Source: a halophilic archaeon SHRA6 (lineage in GTDB: Archaea > Halobacteriota > Halobacteria > Halobacteriales > Haloferacaceae). From it: 64,000 nucleotides of DNA. Within the stretch, counting starts at the first letter, position 1; the number at the start of each line of letters is the position of its first letter. The stretch covers positions 62,001-126,000 of the forward strand of contig ML241294.1 in NCBI GenBank assembly GCA_005239175.1. The letters are read 5' to 3'. A model generated the notes under the pieces. It saw only the letters and a list, made by a program, of their open reading frames with translations, was not told the origin of the DNA and did not search any database. Below, one piece after another: positions 18,261 to 27,822 of this stretch. The translations under genes and the position numbers were made by a program.

Positions 18261-18650
18261 TTATACCCGTTTGTTTTTCGGCGCTCGAGTCCCGTCGTGC
18301 GGGATCGGCGTCACGTCTTCGATACGGCCGATTTCGAGCCCGGCACGCGCGAGCGCTCGGATCGTCGCCTGTGCGCCGGGGCCGGGAGACTTGTTTCCGT
18401 TGCCGCCAGGGCCACGAACACGGACGTGGACCCCAGAGATGCCGGCCTCTTTGACCTGCTCGGCGACGGACTCAGCCATCTGCATGGCTGCGTACGGTGA
18501 CGCCTCGTCTCGGTTTTGCTTCACCACTGAGCCGCCAGAGGACTTGACGATCGTCTCGGCGCCCGTCTGATCGGTGATCGTGATGAGGGTGTTATTAAAC
18601 GACGCGTACACGTGGGCGATCCCCCACTTGTCGTCGGCTGATTCGCTCAT
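18261..18650 (-). CDS. rpsK: 30S ribosomal protein S11
   Basis: This 129-residue protein is recognised from [42 protein letters not shown] and the ending [13 protein letters not shown]. It lies six bases after S4 and six before rpoD. Confidence 0.97.
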   Translation of the reverse strand: MSESADDKWGIAHVYASFNNTLITITDQTGAETIVKSSGGSVVKQNRDEASPYAAMQMAESVAEQVKEAGISGVHVRVRGPGGNGNKSPGPGAQATIRALARAGLEIGRIEDVTPIPHDGTRAPKNKRV

Positions 18651-18656
18651 TGGTAG

Positions 18657-19184
18657 TTACTCCTGTGCCTCCGCGCGCTCGGGATGGAGGTCATCCGAGA
18701 GCGGGCTCGTTTCGTCGAACGCGACGGTCGATTCTTCACCGACCTCGACCTTGCGGGCCGGGGTCGTCGCACGGGCGCCCTCGATCGTGACGTGACCGTG
18801 TGTGATGAATTGTCGGGCCTGCTTCGGGGTGCTGCCCAGTCCCTTGCGGTACGCAACGGTCTGAAGGCGGCGTTCGAGCAGATCGGTTACGTCGAGCGAC
18901 AGGACCTCGTTGATCTCGTCGTTCTCGCCGAGAATCCCGTAGCGTCGAAGGCGCGAGAGGAACCCCGCGCCATCCTCCGCAGCGACGTCAATATCGCCCT
19001 GAGCGTCGCCGATAAGTCGACGAGCCTCCCGGCGCATACGCCGAAGCTCCGACTGTTCGCGCCACAGCTCTTCTTTGTTTTTGAGCCCGTAGCGGCCGAG
19101 CAGTCCGCTCTCTTCGGCGATTCGCTCGCCCTGGAACGGGTGGTTCGGCGTTTCATAGTTCTTCGTGTTGTTGCCGGTGGTCAT
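18657..19184 (-). CDS. rpsD: 30S ribosomal protein S4
   Basis: This 175-residue protein nucleates assembly of the small subunit. The S4 RNA-binding domain lies near 105-160 (LLERRLQTVAYRKGLGSTPKQARQFITHGHV). Its start overlaps the S13 stop by four bases. Confidence 0.97.
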   Translation of the reverse strand: MTTGNNTKNYETPNHPFQGERIAEESGLLGRYGLKNKEELWREQSELRRMRREARRLIGDAQGDIDVAAEDGAGFLSRLRRYGILGENDEINEVLSLDVTDLLERRLQTVAYRKGLGSTPKQARQFITHGHVTIEGARATTPARKVEVGEESTVAFDETSPLSDDLHPERAEAQE

Positions 19185-19708
19185 TCCTCGTCACCCGCAG
19201 CAGCAGCCTCTTCGGCCTGTTCTTCGCGGATCTCTTCGACGTTGACACCGATCGTCCCCTCGGTCCGGCCTGTGGACTTCGTTCGCTGTCCGCGGACCTT
19301 CTGTCCGCGCTGGTGGCGGACGCCTTTGTAGGAGTTGATCATCTGCATGCGGTTGATGTCTTGTGTGCGTTGCTGGTTGAGATCGGAGCCGACGACGTGG
19401 TCGTCTTCACCGGTGTAAAAGTCCTTCTGGCGGTTCACCATCCACGATGGGACGTGTTCCGAGAAGTTCTCGACGACGTCGACGACCGCGTCGATCTCGT
19501 CTTCGTCGAGGAGGCCGAACGTCGCCGTTCGGTCGACACCGGCGGTTTCGGCGACGATTCGCGCCGTCCGCTGGCCGATCCCGTTCATCTCCGTGAGACT
19601 GCGCTCGACCGTCTTCGTCCCGTCGAGATCAGTTGTCCCGATCCGAACGAAGTAACGGAGGTCCTCTTCCTCCTCCGGCGAGCCGTCTTGTGGTTCTTCT
19701 GCACTCAT
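19181..19708 (-). CDS. rpsM: 30S ribosomal protein S13
   Basis: This 175-residue protein contains the S13 helix-two-turn-helix (MNGIGQRTARIVAETAG) and the C-terminal GVRHQRGQKVRGQRTKSTGR segment. Acidic N- and C-terminal tails are typical of halophiles. It is the first protein gene downstream of tRNA-Ser in the leftward superoperon. Confidence 0.97.
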   Translation of the reverse strand: MSAEEPQDGSPEEEEDLRYFVRIGTTDLDGTKTVERSLTEMNGIGQRTARIVAETAGVDRTATFGLLDEDEIDAVVDVVENFSEHVPSWMVNRQKDFYTGEDDHVVGSDLNQQRTQDINRMQMINSYKGVRHQRGQKVRGQRTKSTGRTEGTIGVNVEEIREEQAEEAAAAGDEE

Positions 19709-19728
19709 AGCTAGTTTGTTGGTGCGAG

Positions 19729-19813
19729 CGTTGCGGCGGGGATTCGAACCCCGGGGGCATTACGCCACTGAGTTAGCAACCCAGCGCCTTGGGCCAGGCT
19801 TGGCTACCGCAAC
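19729..19813 (-). tRNA. tRNA-Ser (anticodon GCT)
   Basis: This 85-nt class II tRNA pairs acceptor GTTGCGG with CCGCAAC and has discriminator G. Anticodon stem CTGGG/CTCAG encloses TTGCTAA (anticodon GCT). It has an extended variable arm and the T-arm GGGG-TTCGAAT-CCCC. It heads the S13-S4-S11-RpoD unit. Confidence 0.95.
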
Positions 19814-20001
19814 ACGCGGTTTGTATCTGCGCCCTCTCGGACTCGGGACCCGGCGCCCCTACAGTATCTGCACTCATAGGTGCTCGTCTGCGTTACTTAA
19901 CTGTCACGGAAGGCAGTCGGCCTGCGATCGCCTCGCATGCACCCAGCCGACGCAGAGCACAGTTCCACATAGTCTCACATTCGCGACGTCCCTCGATCGA
20001 C

Positions 20002-20211
20002 TCACCGTTTGAGATACGAAAGATCGCGGCTCAGATCGTACCCTTTCGGCACGCCGATTACTCCGAGGCAGTCGTGACACAGCGGTTTGACGATCGAGAC
20101 GCCCTTTTCGATCGCAACCGCCTCCTCCAGGGGGATGTACTCGTCACATCGGCTGCACCGCACCTGGTTGTCGTCGGTTATATCCACACTCGGTGTCACG
20201 CGAGCGATCAC
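20002..20211 (-). CDS. Small zinc-ribbon protein
   Basis: This 69-residue protein has two CxxC pairs, CSRCDEY and CHDCLGV, at about residues 19-22 and 45-48. They would bind one zinc ion. The ending PKGYDLSRDLSYLKR is basic and tyrosine-rich. No enzymatic role is recognisable. Small CxxC proteins are abundant in haloarchaea. It is divergent from the Gfo/Idh gene. Confidence 0.75.
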   Translation of the reverse strand: MIARVTPSVDITDDNQVRCSRCDEYIPLEEAVAIEKGVSIVKPLCHDCLGVIGVPKGYDLSRDLSYLKR

Positions 20212-20300
20212 ATAAACGTTTCAGTCAGTGTTCACAGGTCGAACACGATCGATCTTCACTATCCAATCGTATTATCTGACGACCAGCCGAAGAGCAACCT

Positions 20301-21278
20301 ATGGAGTTTGGGATTCTCAGCACGGCAGGAATTGGACGAAAAGCGGTGGTACCAGCGATCGAATCAAGCGATCACCGCGTCGGCGCGATCGCATCACGTG
20401 ATCTCGACCGGGCGAGGGAGGTTGCCGCGTCGTTTTCGATCCCACGATACTACGGCAGCTATGCGGGGCTGTTCGAGGACACCGAGATCGACGCCGTCTA
20501 CATTCCGGTGCCGAACGCACTACACGCCGAGTGGACGAAGCGTGCGGCTGACGCCGGCTTGCACGTCCTCTGTGAGAAGCCACTGGCGAGCGACGCAGCT
20601 GAGGCACGCGAGGTTGTTGAGCACTGTGCCGATCGCGGGATCACGCTCATGGAGGCGTTCATGTATCGATATCACCCGCGAACCGAACGGGCGATCGAGA
20701 TCGCTGCTTCGGCGCTTTCGGACGTACGCGCTGTGTCAGCGTCGTTTCAGTTTCCGCTCGTTGATGATCCCGAGGACATCCGATTAAACCCAGAACTGGC
20801 CGGTGGCTCGCTCATGGACGTGGGCTGTTACGCCGTTTCGGCTGCAAGACAGTTCCTCGGCGAGCCCGATCGCGTGTACGCACACGCAGACGACTCGCGA
20901 GATACAGGCGTTGACACGTCCCTTACGGGAATACTTGAGTATGATAACAGCTCAACCGCACAGATCTCGTCGAGCTTTGACACGCCGCTGATCCAGCGAT
21001 ACCGCGTGGAGGGATCGAACGGGTGGCTCGAAGTGACGGATGCCTTTGATGCTCCAATTGAGGAGTCACTGTCATTGACCTACGAGGTCGATGGCCAAAA
21101 AAGGGTAGAAACGTTCGACCCGATCGACCAATACCGCCTCGAAGTTGAACACTTCGCACAATGTGTCGATACAGGCGAATCGCCACGGACCGATGGCACA
21201 GAAGCGATCGCAAACATGCGAGTTATTGACGCTCTCTATGAGAGTGCTGCCAGCGGCGCGCCCGTTTCGCTCGATTGA
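20301..21278 (+). CDS. Gfo/Idh/MocA family oxidoreductase
   Basis: This 325-residue NAD(P)-dependent sugar or sugar-derivative dehydrogenase has an N-terminal Rossmann region (GILSTAGIGRKAVVPAI). It carries the family catalytic block CEKPLASDA at about 94-102, with Lys96. The C-terminal domain follows (GGSLMDVGCYAVSAARQFLGEP, with the conserved tyrosine). Haloarchaeal relatives include xylose and glucose dehydrogenases. The substrate here is unknown. Confidence 0.88.
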   Translation: MEFGILSTAGIGRKAVVPAIESSDHRVGAIASRDLDRAREVAASFSIPRYYGSYAGLFEDTEIDAVYIPVPNALHAEWTKRAADAGLHVLCEKPLASDAAEAREVVEHCADRGITLMEAFMYRYHPRTERAIEIAASALSDVRAVSASFQFPLVDDPEDIRLNPELAGGSLMDVGCYAVSAARQFLGEPDRVYAHADDSRDTGVDTSLTGILEYDNSSTAQISSSFDTPLIQRYRVEGSNGWLEVTDAFDAPIEESLSLTYEVDGQKRVETFDPIDQYRLEVEHFAQCVDTGESPRTDGTEAIANMRVIDALYESAASGAPVSLD

Positions 21279-21317
21279 ACCGAACCATTGAGATGGCTAC
21301 AAGCCGTATGGAGTGTC

Positions 21318-21611
21318 ATGGGCGAAACAAGTCTCCGTGAATTTCTCAAGTCCGATCGGCTGCTGTTAGCGCTGGTATTGTTGGCCGGCGTCGGCGGCTC
21401 AGGTGTCGCCCGTTGGGCGTTCGGGCAGGCCGGGTTCGATATTCTCGGCTCTGTTGTCTTCGTCGCGGGGTACGGAATGATGGTATTCGTGTTGTGGTAC
21501 GGGTGGCTCAGACACATCGACATCCGTGGTCCTGAATCTCGTGACTCGCCGGATACCGTCGAATCGTCGGGATTGTACGAGCGCGACCGCGACAGTGGGT
21601 CCGATCGATAG
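21318..21611 (+). CDS. Small two-helix membrane protein
   Basis: This 97-residue protein has two hydrophobic segments, about 12-32 (LLLALVLLAGVGGSGVARWA) and 38-58 (ILGSVVFVAGYGMMVFVLWY), followed by a charged tail. ATG 21318 is used because the upstream in-frame start at 21288 lies just after the previous gene. No family is recognised. Confidence 0.6.
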   Translation: MGETSLREFLKSDRLLLALVLLAGVGGSGVARWAFGQAGFDILGSVVFVAGYGMMVFVLWYGWLRHIDIRGPESRDSPDTVESSGLYERDRDSGSDR

Positions 21612-21742
21612 CGGTCATGGCGTGAGAGTTACTGTTAATCGATAGCTGTCGTCCATACAGAGTCACAGCCGACTGGTGGCCGGCGGTTCCGCGGAAGAAC
21701 GGAACTTTAATGCGCGTTTCACCGCCATCTACCGATACGAGA

Positions 21743-21988
21743 ATGCTGCCCCTACAGTTCATCGACGAAATCCTGATTGACTACACCCTCGCAGAAGTGC
21801 TCTTGATCACGTTCGTGGTGGCCGTGCTCGCGACGCTGCCATTGAAATCTGTCCGGGTCGTCGGCCTCGTCGTGACGACCTTCGGTGCGGTGTTCATGCT
21901 GTCGCCGACGATGCCGGATTACATGTTGCTCCTCGGCGTCGGCCTGGTCGTCGTTGGACCGATGATGTTCGTCACGAGCCGAAACTGA
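21743..21988 (+). CDS. Small three-helix membrane protein
   Basis: This 81-residue, very hydrophobic protein has segments near 11-27, 30-50 and 52-74, and a cluster of charges only at the ends. A TTTAAT element near 21704 points to transcription starting around 21730, so ATG 21743 is preferred to the in-frame ATG at 21710. It has no recognised domain. Confidence 0.6.
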   Translation: MLPLQFIDEILIDYTLAEVLLITFVVAVLATLPLKSVRVVGLVVTTFGAVFMLSPTMPDYMLLLGVGLVVVGPMMFVTSRN

Positions 21989-22070
21989 GCGAACCGTGGG
22001 GAACGCAGACGAGATCGATCGATAGATTCGCTTCGCTACCTTTTTGAATCGACTGCCGTTACCGGTGTGC

Positions 22071-22952
22071 ATGGTTACCGTTCGAGCGCCGGCGACAAGC
22101 GCAAACCTCGGCAGCGGTTTCGACGTGTTCGGCGTCGCGCTCGATCGGCCCGCAGACATCGTCCGCGTGGAGAAAGCAGCGGAAACGACAATCGACATAA
22201 CAGGCGTCGGCAGCCAGTTCATTCCTGAAGATCCGAAAAAGAACACCGTCGGCGCGGTCGTCGAGGCGCTATCGGCGCCTGCGCACATCGAGATTGATAA
22301 GGGAATCAGACCCGCTTCGGGGCTTGGATCATCAGCGGCGAGCGCCGCAGCCGCGGCCGTCGGACTCAACGAACTGTACGATCGTGGCCTCTCTCGTGAG
22401 GAGTTAGTCCCGATCGCCGCCGAGGGCGAAGCCGTCGTCTCTGGGGCCGCCCACGCCGACAACGTCGCGCCATCGATACTCGGCGGGTTTACGATCGCAA
22501 CCGCAGACGGCGTCCGTTCGATCGACACGTCGATCCCGCTCGTTGCCTGCCTGCCCGACATTGCGGTCTCGACGCGGGATGCACGACGCGTCGTTCCCGA
22601 TACTGCAACGATCGAAGAGCTCGTCGAAACAGTTGGGAACGCTGCGACGCTCACCGCCGGGATGTGTCAAGACGACCCAGAACTCGTCGGTGCCGGCATG
22701 GACGACCCGATCATCACGCCCGCGCGCGCCTCACTCATCACCGGCTACGAGGACGTTCGAGCCGCTGCGTTCGAGGCGGGCGCAACGGGTGTCACTGTCA
22801 GTGGGGCCGGTCCAACGGTACTCGCGGCCTGTCGCTCTCAAGATCAACGGGCGATCGCCGCCGCGATGCTTGAGAGTTTTGGAGCCCACGAGGTCGATGC
22901 ACGAGCCTATCGGGTGCGCGTCGGCGAAGGAGCAACGATTCTCGATCGCTAG
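22071..22952 (+). CDS. thrB: Homoserine kinase
   Basis: This 293-residue GHMP kinase phosphorylates homoserine for threonine synthesis. The start VTVRAPATSANLGSGFDVFG is the family's N-terminal signature. The ATP loop RPASGLGSSAASAAAAA is at about 82-98 and GVTVSGAGPTVLA is near the C-terminus. The ATG at 22071 is chosen because the conserved MVTVRAPAT begins there. It is monocistronic by spacing. Confidence 0.95.
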   Translation: MVTVRAPATSANLGSGFDVFGVALDRPADIVRVEKAAETTIDITGVGSQFIPEDPKKNTVGAVVEALSAPAHIEIDKGIRPASGLGSSAASAAAAAVGLNELYDRGLSREELVPIAAEGEAVVSGAAHADNVAPSILGGFTIATADGVRSIDTSIPLVACLPDIAVSTRDARRVVPDTATIEELVETVGNAATLTAGMCQDDPELVGAGMDDPIITPARASLITGYEDVRAAAFEAGATGVTVSGAGPTVLAACRSQDQRAIAAAMLESFGAHEVDARAYRVRVGEGATILDR

Positions 22953-23021
22953 CCGTCAGCGAAAACCACGAAGGACGAAAACTCCGATCGGAACAAAGAC
23001 TGACAATATTTCTCGCGGTTA

Positions 23022-23930
23022 CTACACGCCGCGGCTCTGGAGCTTCTCTTCTTCGGGAAGATCGACGTTCGATTGGCCTTTCATCCCCTTGCCGACGCCG
23101 GTGGCGATATCTGCAAGCGCGTCTGGATCGTCCCAGTTGTTGACTGCCTCGACAATTGCCGTGCCCATCGTCTCTGGATCTTCCGCGCCGAAGATGCCAG
23201 AGCCGACGAAGATGCCGTCACAGCCGTGGTGCATCATCAACGCCGCGTCTGCAGGCGTCGCGATTCCGCCCGCGGCGAAGTTCACAACGGGCAGTCGACC
23301 GAGTTCGGCGGTTTCGTGAACGAGTTCGCGTGGTGCGCCGTGTTCTCTGGCCCACTTTTCGCGCTCCTGGAAATCAAGCCCCTCGATCGTCCGGATCTGG
23401 TTCATCATCGTCCGCTGGTGGTGAACCGCCTGGTTCACATCGCCAGTGCCGGCTTCACCTTTCGTGCGGATCATCGCTGCACCCTCGTGGATTCGCCGGA
23501 GTGCTTCGGGGAGATTTCGCGCTCCGCAGACGAATGGCGCGGTGAACTCACGTTTGTCGATGTGGAAGGCGTCGTCGGCCGGCGTGAGCACCTCCGACTC
23601 GTCGATCATGTCGACACCGAGCGACTGGAGGATCTGTGCCTCGGTGTGGTGGCCGATTCGGGCTTTACCCATTACCGGCAAGGACACCTCCTCGATGATT
23701 TCTGTTACGTTCGTCGGATCTGGCATTCGAGCAACGCCGCCGCGTTTCCGGATGTCGGCGGGAACGGCCTCCAAAGCCATCACCGCCACCGCACCCGTAT
23801 CCTCGGCAATGCGTGCTTGCTCGCGCGTGACAACATCCATGATGACGCCACCTTTCTGCATCTGTGCGAACCCCCGTTTGACAAGTTCGGTCCCCCGCTT
23901 GAGGTCCGAAATGTCGGTCGCTTCGACCAT
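23022..23930 (-). CDS. pdxS: Pyridoxal 5'-phosphate synthase lyase subunit
   Basis: This 302-residue TIM-barrel enzyme makes PLP from ribose 5-phosphate, glyceraldehyde 3-phosphate and ammonia, the last from its glutaminase partner PdxT. Lysines for imine chemistry are visible in [10 protein letters not shown] and [29 protein letters not shown] and GIFVGSGIF form the phosphate site. ATG 23930 matches the family start. No pdxT is present nearby. Confidence 0.95.
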   Translation of the reverse strand: MVEATDISDLKRGTELVKRGFAQMQKGGVIMDVVTREQARIAEDTGAVAVMALEAVPADIRKRGGVARMPDPTNVTEIIEEVSLPVMGKARIGHHTEAQILQSLGVDMIDESEVLTPADDAFHIDKREFTAPFVCGARNLPEALRRIHEGAAMIRTKGEAGTGDVNQAVHHQRTMMNQIRTIEGLDFQEREKWAREHGAPRELVHETAELGRLPVVNFAAGGIATPADAALMMHHGCDGIFVGSGIFGAEDPETMGTAIVEAVNNWDDPDALADIATGVGKGMKGQSNVDLPEEEKLQSRGV

Positions 23931-24032
23931 ACAACTGGTTGGATTCGGAGCCATTAACGGGTTTCGCCCGCGGCGCAAACCGCCAGGGTCATCGACAGAA
24001 CAGACGCGGTCAAAAAATCACGTAGCGGCCGA

Positions 24033-25376
24033 TTACTCGACGTACTCGTAGCGCCGCTCGTTCATCCGGCCCCAGCCGGTGAAGACGAACTCTTCGGACG
24101 GTGGGGTGAACTCCTCGACGTCAATGTCGGTCTCTTTGTCGTACTCGTGAACGTCGTGGACGAGTTCGTACTCGCTCCAGGAGAGATCGTACCGGGCGTC
24201 GAGTTGGTCGTCGATATTCAGCCCCTGAATTTCGTCTTTCCATCCGTCTTGAACAGTCTCGGCGTGGATCTCTGCCTGTGCACCGGAGCCGTAGGAGCCG
24301 ACGAGGAGCTTCGAGCCGACAAGATCGACTCCGGTCTCGGCGGCATGTCGGAGCGCGCTCGTGCGGGCAATGTGAACTGAGCCGGTGTACCAGTTACCGA
24401 CGGTGCTGGACAGCTCTAAGGTTGGATCGATCGTGGCGTCGTACCACGCCCGGTAGCGATCGGTTCGCTTGAGATCGTCCATGTGGTCTCGAATAGCCGC
24501 CTCGTAGTCCTCGCGTGTCTCGAAATCCGGCTCGCGGGGTTGTCGGCCGATCTCACCCTCCAGTTCGTCCTCGATTTCCGTGTCGCGGATCATGTGCCGG
24601 AAGCCGAGCAGGCCGGCCTTGCGGACCATCCCGGGGAACGGTGTGTGGAACGGGATGTACGCGAAGTCGTCCGGATGGGTGTCCCACGCGACAGATTCGA
24701 AGTCTTCGAGCGCTTCGCGCATCCGTGCGAGGTACACCTGCATCGATCGCTTCCCGTCGACGGAGGGGAACTGCTGATTCGGCTTCAGGAAGTCAGTCTC
24801 GTCCATACTGCCGTAGCCCTGTTCGGTCGAGAGTTCGACGACGCTCGGATCCTCGTCGATGAGCATCGCCACCGCGCCGGCTCCCTGGGTTGCCTCGCCT
24901 GGATCGCCGCGGGCGTACAGCGCCGTATCGGTCGCGATGACGAGCGCGGCGCGCCCGCGATTCCGGCCGGCTTGGATCCAATTGTACGCGTCGTCGATCG
25001 ACTGGGTCCCCGCAACGCAGGCGAACTTCCGCTCGCCTTTGTTCGCGTGTCTGAAATCGCCCTCGTACACCTGTTCGAGACAGCCGGCGATGTACGTCGA
25101 CACCGGCTTCGAGTGGTCGAACGCCGACTCGGTCGCGACGTCGATCCGCCCGATATCTGTGGGTTTGAGGTCCTGGCGATCCATCAGCTGCTTGGCGGCG
25201 TTTGCCCCCATCGTGACGATGTCCTCGTACGTATCGGGGAACGAGGAGGCATACAGTCCCAAGCCTTTCGTGTACTTTTCGGGGTCATCGCCCTTCACGG
25301 GCGCGAACGTGTTGGGCAAATCGAGCATCAGCTTCCCGGTCCAGATCTCGATGGCGTCTATCCCGACTGCAGTCAT
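24033..25376 (-). CDS. hmgB: Hydroxymethylglutaryl-CoA synthase
   Basis: This 447-residue thiolase-fold enzyme condenses acetyl-CoA with acetoacetyl-CoA, the first committed step of the mevalonate pathway. The catalytic Cys120 lies in KFACVAGTQSIDDA. A catalytic-acid region is IDVATESAFDHSKP (about 78-91) and the substrate-binding histidine is in IPFHTPFPGMVRKAG. ATG 25376 gives the length usual in haloarchaea. An upstream in-frame start would add 22 residues with no family match. Confidence 0.94.
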   Translation of the reverse strand: MTAVGIDAIEIWTGKLMLDLPNTFAPVKGDDPEKYTKGLGLYASSFPDTYEDIVTMGANAAKQLMDRQDLKPTDIGRIDVATESAFDHSKPVSTYIAGCLEQVYEGDFRHANKGERKFACVAGTQSIDDAYNWIQAGRNRGRAALVIATDTALYARGDPGEATQGAGAVAMLIDEDPSVVELSTEQGYGSMDETDFLKPNQQFPSVDGKRSMQVYLARMREALEDFESVAWDTHPDDFAYIPFHTPFPGMVRKAGLLGFRHMIRDTEIEDELEGEIGRQPREPDFETREDYEAAIRDHMDDLKRTDRYRAWYDATIDPTLELSSTVGNWYTGSVHIARTSALRHAAETGVDLVGSKLLVGSYGSGAQAEIHAETVQDGWKDEIQGLNIDDQLDARYDLSWSEYELVHDVHEYDKETDIDVEEFTPPSEEFVFTGWGRMNERRYEYVE

Positions 25377-25443
25377 AGATTGACCTTCTACTGCGGGGGA
25401 TATTGGTTTGTCGATGGGGATTTCGACGATCGTCGATGACAAG

Positions 25444-27684
25444 CTATGTTTCTTCGAAATAGAACGTCACATTGTCTTGATCTCGGACCTCAAGCGTAAC
25501 GCGGATGTCCCAAGGATCACTCTCAGATACGCGAGAGAGTCCGTTGAATGTGTACTCATTAAAATTACCTCGAGATCTACTTCCAAACTGTCCGATAAAT
25601 ACAGTCGCATTTTGTTCAGAGCCCGATGTTGAGAGTTCTGCATTTTCATTCAGATCGAAAGATGCACTGGTTACATCTTCTGTTTGTTGTGATAGACTGT
25701 TTCCATCAGTCTGATAAAATCCAGTTCTATTTCCGCCAGAAATTTCGATAATACGACTATTATCCCCATTATACAATTGATCGGCATTAGCTATTCGACT
25801 CTCTACTTGTACAGTCTCAATCAATGCGGACTCGCTTCCTGTATTTTCTATATCAAACTGAAGCGCACTACCGCTTTCAGTTGTTGTCAAACTACCGGCA
25901 TACAGAACACCACTTTCACTGACAGTAACTTCTTGAGTGTCCTGATCGTCTTCGCTCTGAACGGTGATATCATCAGTCCCAGCATCGCCGCTAGAGGTAT
26001 TCCAGTTTAGCGTCAGGGTTGTCGTCTCGCCTCCATCAAGGGTGACAGCCTGGCTATCGACAACGTCGCCGTTGAAATCGAGTAGTTCGATCGTCTGCGT
26101 ATCCTCGAAGTCACCCGTATTCTCGACAGTAGCATTCACTGTGAGATTCTCGCCTTCGTTGACCGGACTGTTTGTATCTTGAATACTTACGTTGAACACT
26201 GCGGGCTCTCCGACAGTCACATTCAACCGATCGGTATTGCTGCCAGGCGCTGTCGCAAACAGCACAGCGTCTCCAGTATTAGTATCGTCTGCCGTCAGCG
26301 TCGTTGCCAATTGTCCCTGTGCATTTGACGTGTTGTTCAGCGGATCGATCGAAACAACAGAGCTGTCATTTACACCGAAGTCAGTAAACAGTCCCTCAAC
26401 AGATTCGCCGTCGGATCTCGTTTCGATCGTGGCCCCAACCGTCTGGTTCCCACCAGTCTCGATCTGGAGTGGATCGTTTTCGTTCCACGCCAAATCGAAC
26501 TCGTACTCAAGCGATTGATTCCCTGATCCCGACGCCCCCTCAGTAATATCGTAGCTGATGGTGCACGTATCGCCGACGCAGGTACCAGGGTCGGTTATTT
26601 CGAGTTCGATCGTCTCAACACCTGGGTCATCGACGACGGCAAACCGCACGCGCCCAGAGCTGTCGGTCGTCTCATTGCCAGAGCCGCTGACTGCACTCGG
26701 TGTGTCAGCCGAAACATCCACTCCTTCGATCGGGTTGTTGTACCGATCGCGAACCTCTGCGGTCAGTTCCCCACCCGAATTCACGTTGTTCGAGCCAACG
26801 GGTACAATATACGCTGGCTCTTGATTGCCTTCCTCTTCAAGACCGACCTCAGCCATCCGCAAGCGATAGGAGCGCAGTTCGCCGGCGTCGTCCGTCGCGT
26901 TCAGTTGAATCTGAACCGCTGAATCGCTCACGTTTGTGACGCGATCGATCGCCGTCCCCTCCACTTCCGAGAGCCGCTCGTTCCAGATCGCCTGATTTCG
27001 CGTCGGGATCGTGATCGTGATCGGCTCGCCCGACGCATTTGGTGTCACGCGCACAGTCCGTGTCGATGCGCTGTTCGGATACAGATCGATCGACTCCCGC
27101 TCGACTCCATCGGCGTCGATTGATCCACGAAGCGCGACCAGATCAATAGTCGTGGTGTTGCCGCTTGTCGCCACCAACTGCTGTGGACTCTCGGCCAGTT
27201 GCGTCTCCTCTCGATCGAGCTCGTTGTAGAGCAGGCCGTGTTCGTACACCGTTCGCGGCGGGTTAGTGTACTCGCTGTAGCTGGGCTCGTAGACGATCCT
27301 GTTGGTGGTGTAATTCCGTGTGGTCCCGTTCCAGAACCCGTTCGTCTCTTCGGCACTCATATTCTCGATCGACACGGTCCCCTCCGTCGTAGATAGTGAG
27401 CCCGTCGCTGGCGGTGGGTTCACAAACGCGACCCGAGTTGGGTACCGAGTCCCGAGTTCGATCGTCGTCGATCGCGCGGCGCCGCTGCCTGCGACCGATC
27501 GGATTTCGCTTCGCAGCTGTTGCATGTCCTCTTGGGCGTCGAGGCTGTGTTGGAACTCCACGTCAGCGTTCTCAGCGGGGACGACCTGTGCCTGCCAGAT
27601 CGCCAAAAACACGATGATAATCCCGAAAAGGAGCACGGCTCCGACCTGAACAGACTGGCCGCGATCGTCCCCGATACCCCCCAT
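25444..27684 (-). CDS. Large surface protein with type IV pilin-like N-terminus and Ig-like domains
   Basis: The 746-residue protein begins DDRGQSVQVGAVLLFGIIIVF, resembling haloarchaeal pilin-type signals (charged stretch, then one long hydrophobic helix at about 13-31). A large extracellular part follows, rich in Thr/Ser/Asn. A Big-1-like domain is near 300-385 (GELTAEVRDRYNNPIEGVDV). A CARDB-like domain is near 505-600 (PAVFNVSIQDTNSPVNEGENLTVNATVENTGD). Many NxS/T sequons suggest N-glycosylation. ATG 27684 lies about 29 bases after TTTATA (27711-27716). The 3' third is much AT-richer than the 5' part. Partners are unknown. Confidence 0.75.
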   Translation of the reverse strand: MGGIGDDRGQSVQVGAVLLFGIIIVFLAIWQAQVVPAENADVEFQHSLDAQEDMQQLRSEIRSVAGSGAARSTTIELGTRYPTRVAFVNPPPATGSLSTTEGTVSIENMSAEETNGFWNGTTRNYTTNRIVYEPSYSEYTNPPRTVYEHGLLYNELDREETQLAESPQQLVATSGNTTTIDLVALRGSIDADGVERESIDLYPNSASTRTVRVTPNASGEPITITIPTRNQAIWNERLSEVEGTAIDRVTNVSDSAVQIQLNATDDAGELRSYRLRMAEVGLEEEGNQEPAYIVPVGSNNVNSGGELTAEVRDRYNNPIEGVDVSADTPSAVSGSGNETTDSSGRVRFAVVDDPGVETIELEITDPGTCVGDTCTISYDITEGASGSGNQSLEYEFDLAWNENDPLQIETGGNQTVGATIETRSDGESVEGLFTDFGVNDSSVVSIDPLNNTSNAQGQLATTLTADDTNTGDAVLFATAPGSNTDRLNVTVGEPAVFNVSIQDTNSPVNEGENLTVNATVENTGDFEDTQTIELLDFNGDVVDSQAVTLDGGETTTLTLNWNTSSGDAGTDDITVQSEDDQDTQEVTVSESGVLYAGSLTTTESGSALQFDIENTGSESALIETVQVESRIANADQLYNGDNSRIIEISGGNRTGFYQTDGNSLSQQTEDVTSASFDLNENAELSTSGSEQNATVFIGQFGSRSRGNFNEYTFNGLSRVSESDPWDIRVTLEVRDQDNVTFYFEET

Positions 27685-27710
27685 TGGCCAGTATTGAAAC
27701 TGCCCAGCGA

Positions 27711-27716
27711 TATAAA
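27711..27716 (-). promoter_or_regulatory. TATA box of the surface-protein gene
   Basis: TTTATA on the minus strand is centred about 29 bases upstream of the ATG at 27684, fitting a leaderless transcript. Confidence 0.5.
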
Positions 27717-27822
27717 GCACCGCCTTCGAGTATCACAAACGATACCAAACCTGTTGCCCGGCGATGACCGCCAGAAAACCATCCGTCTCAGTCCGTCACG
27801 TCCTCTCCGCCAGTCTTTTTCG

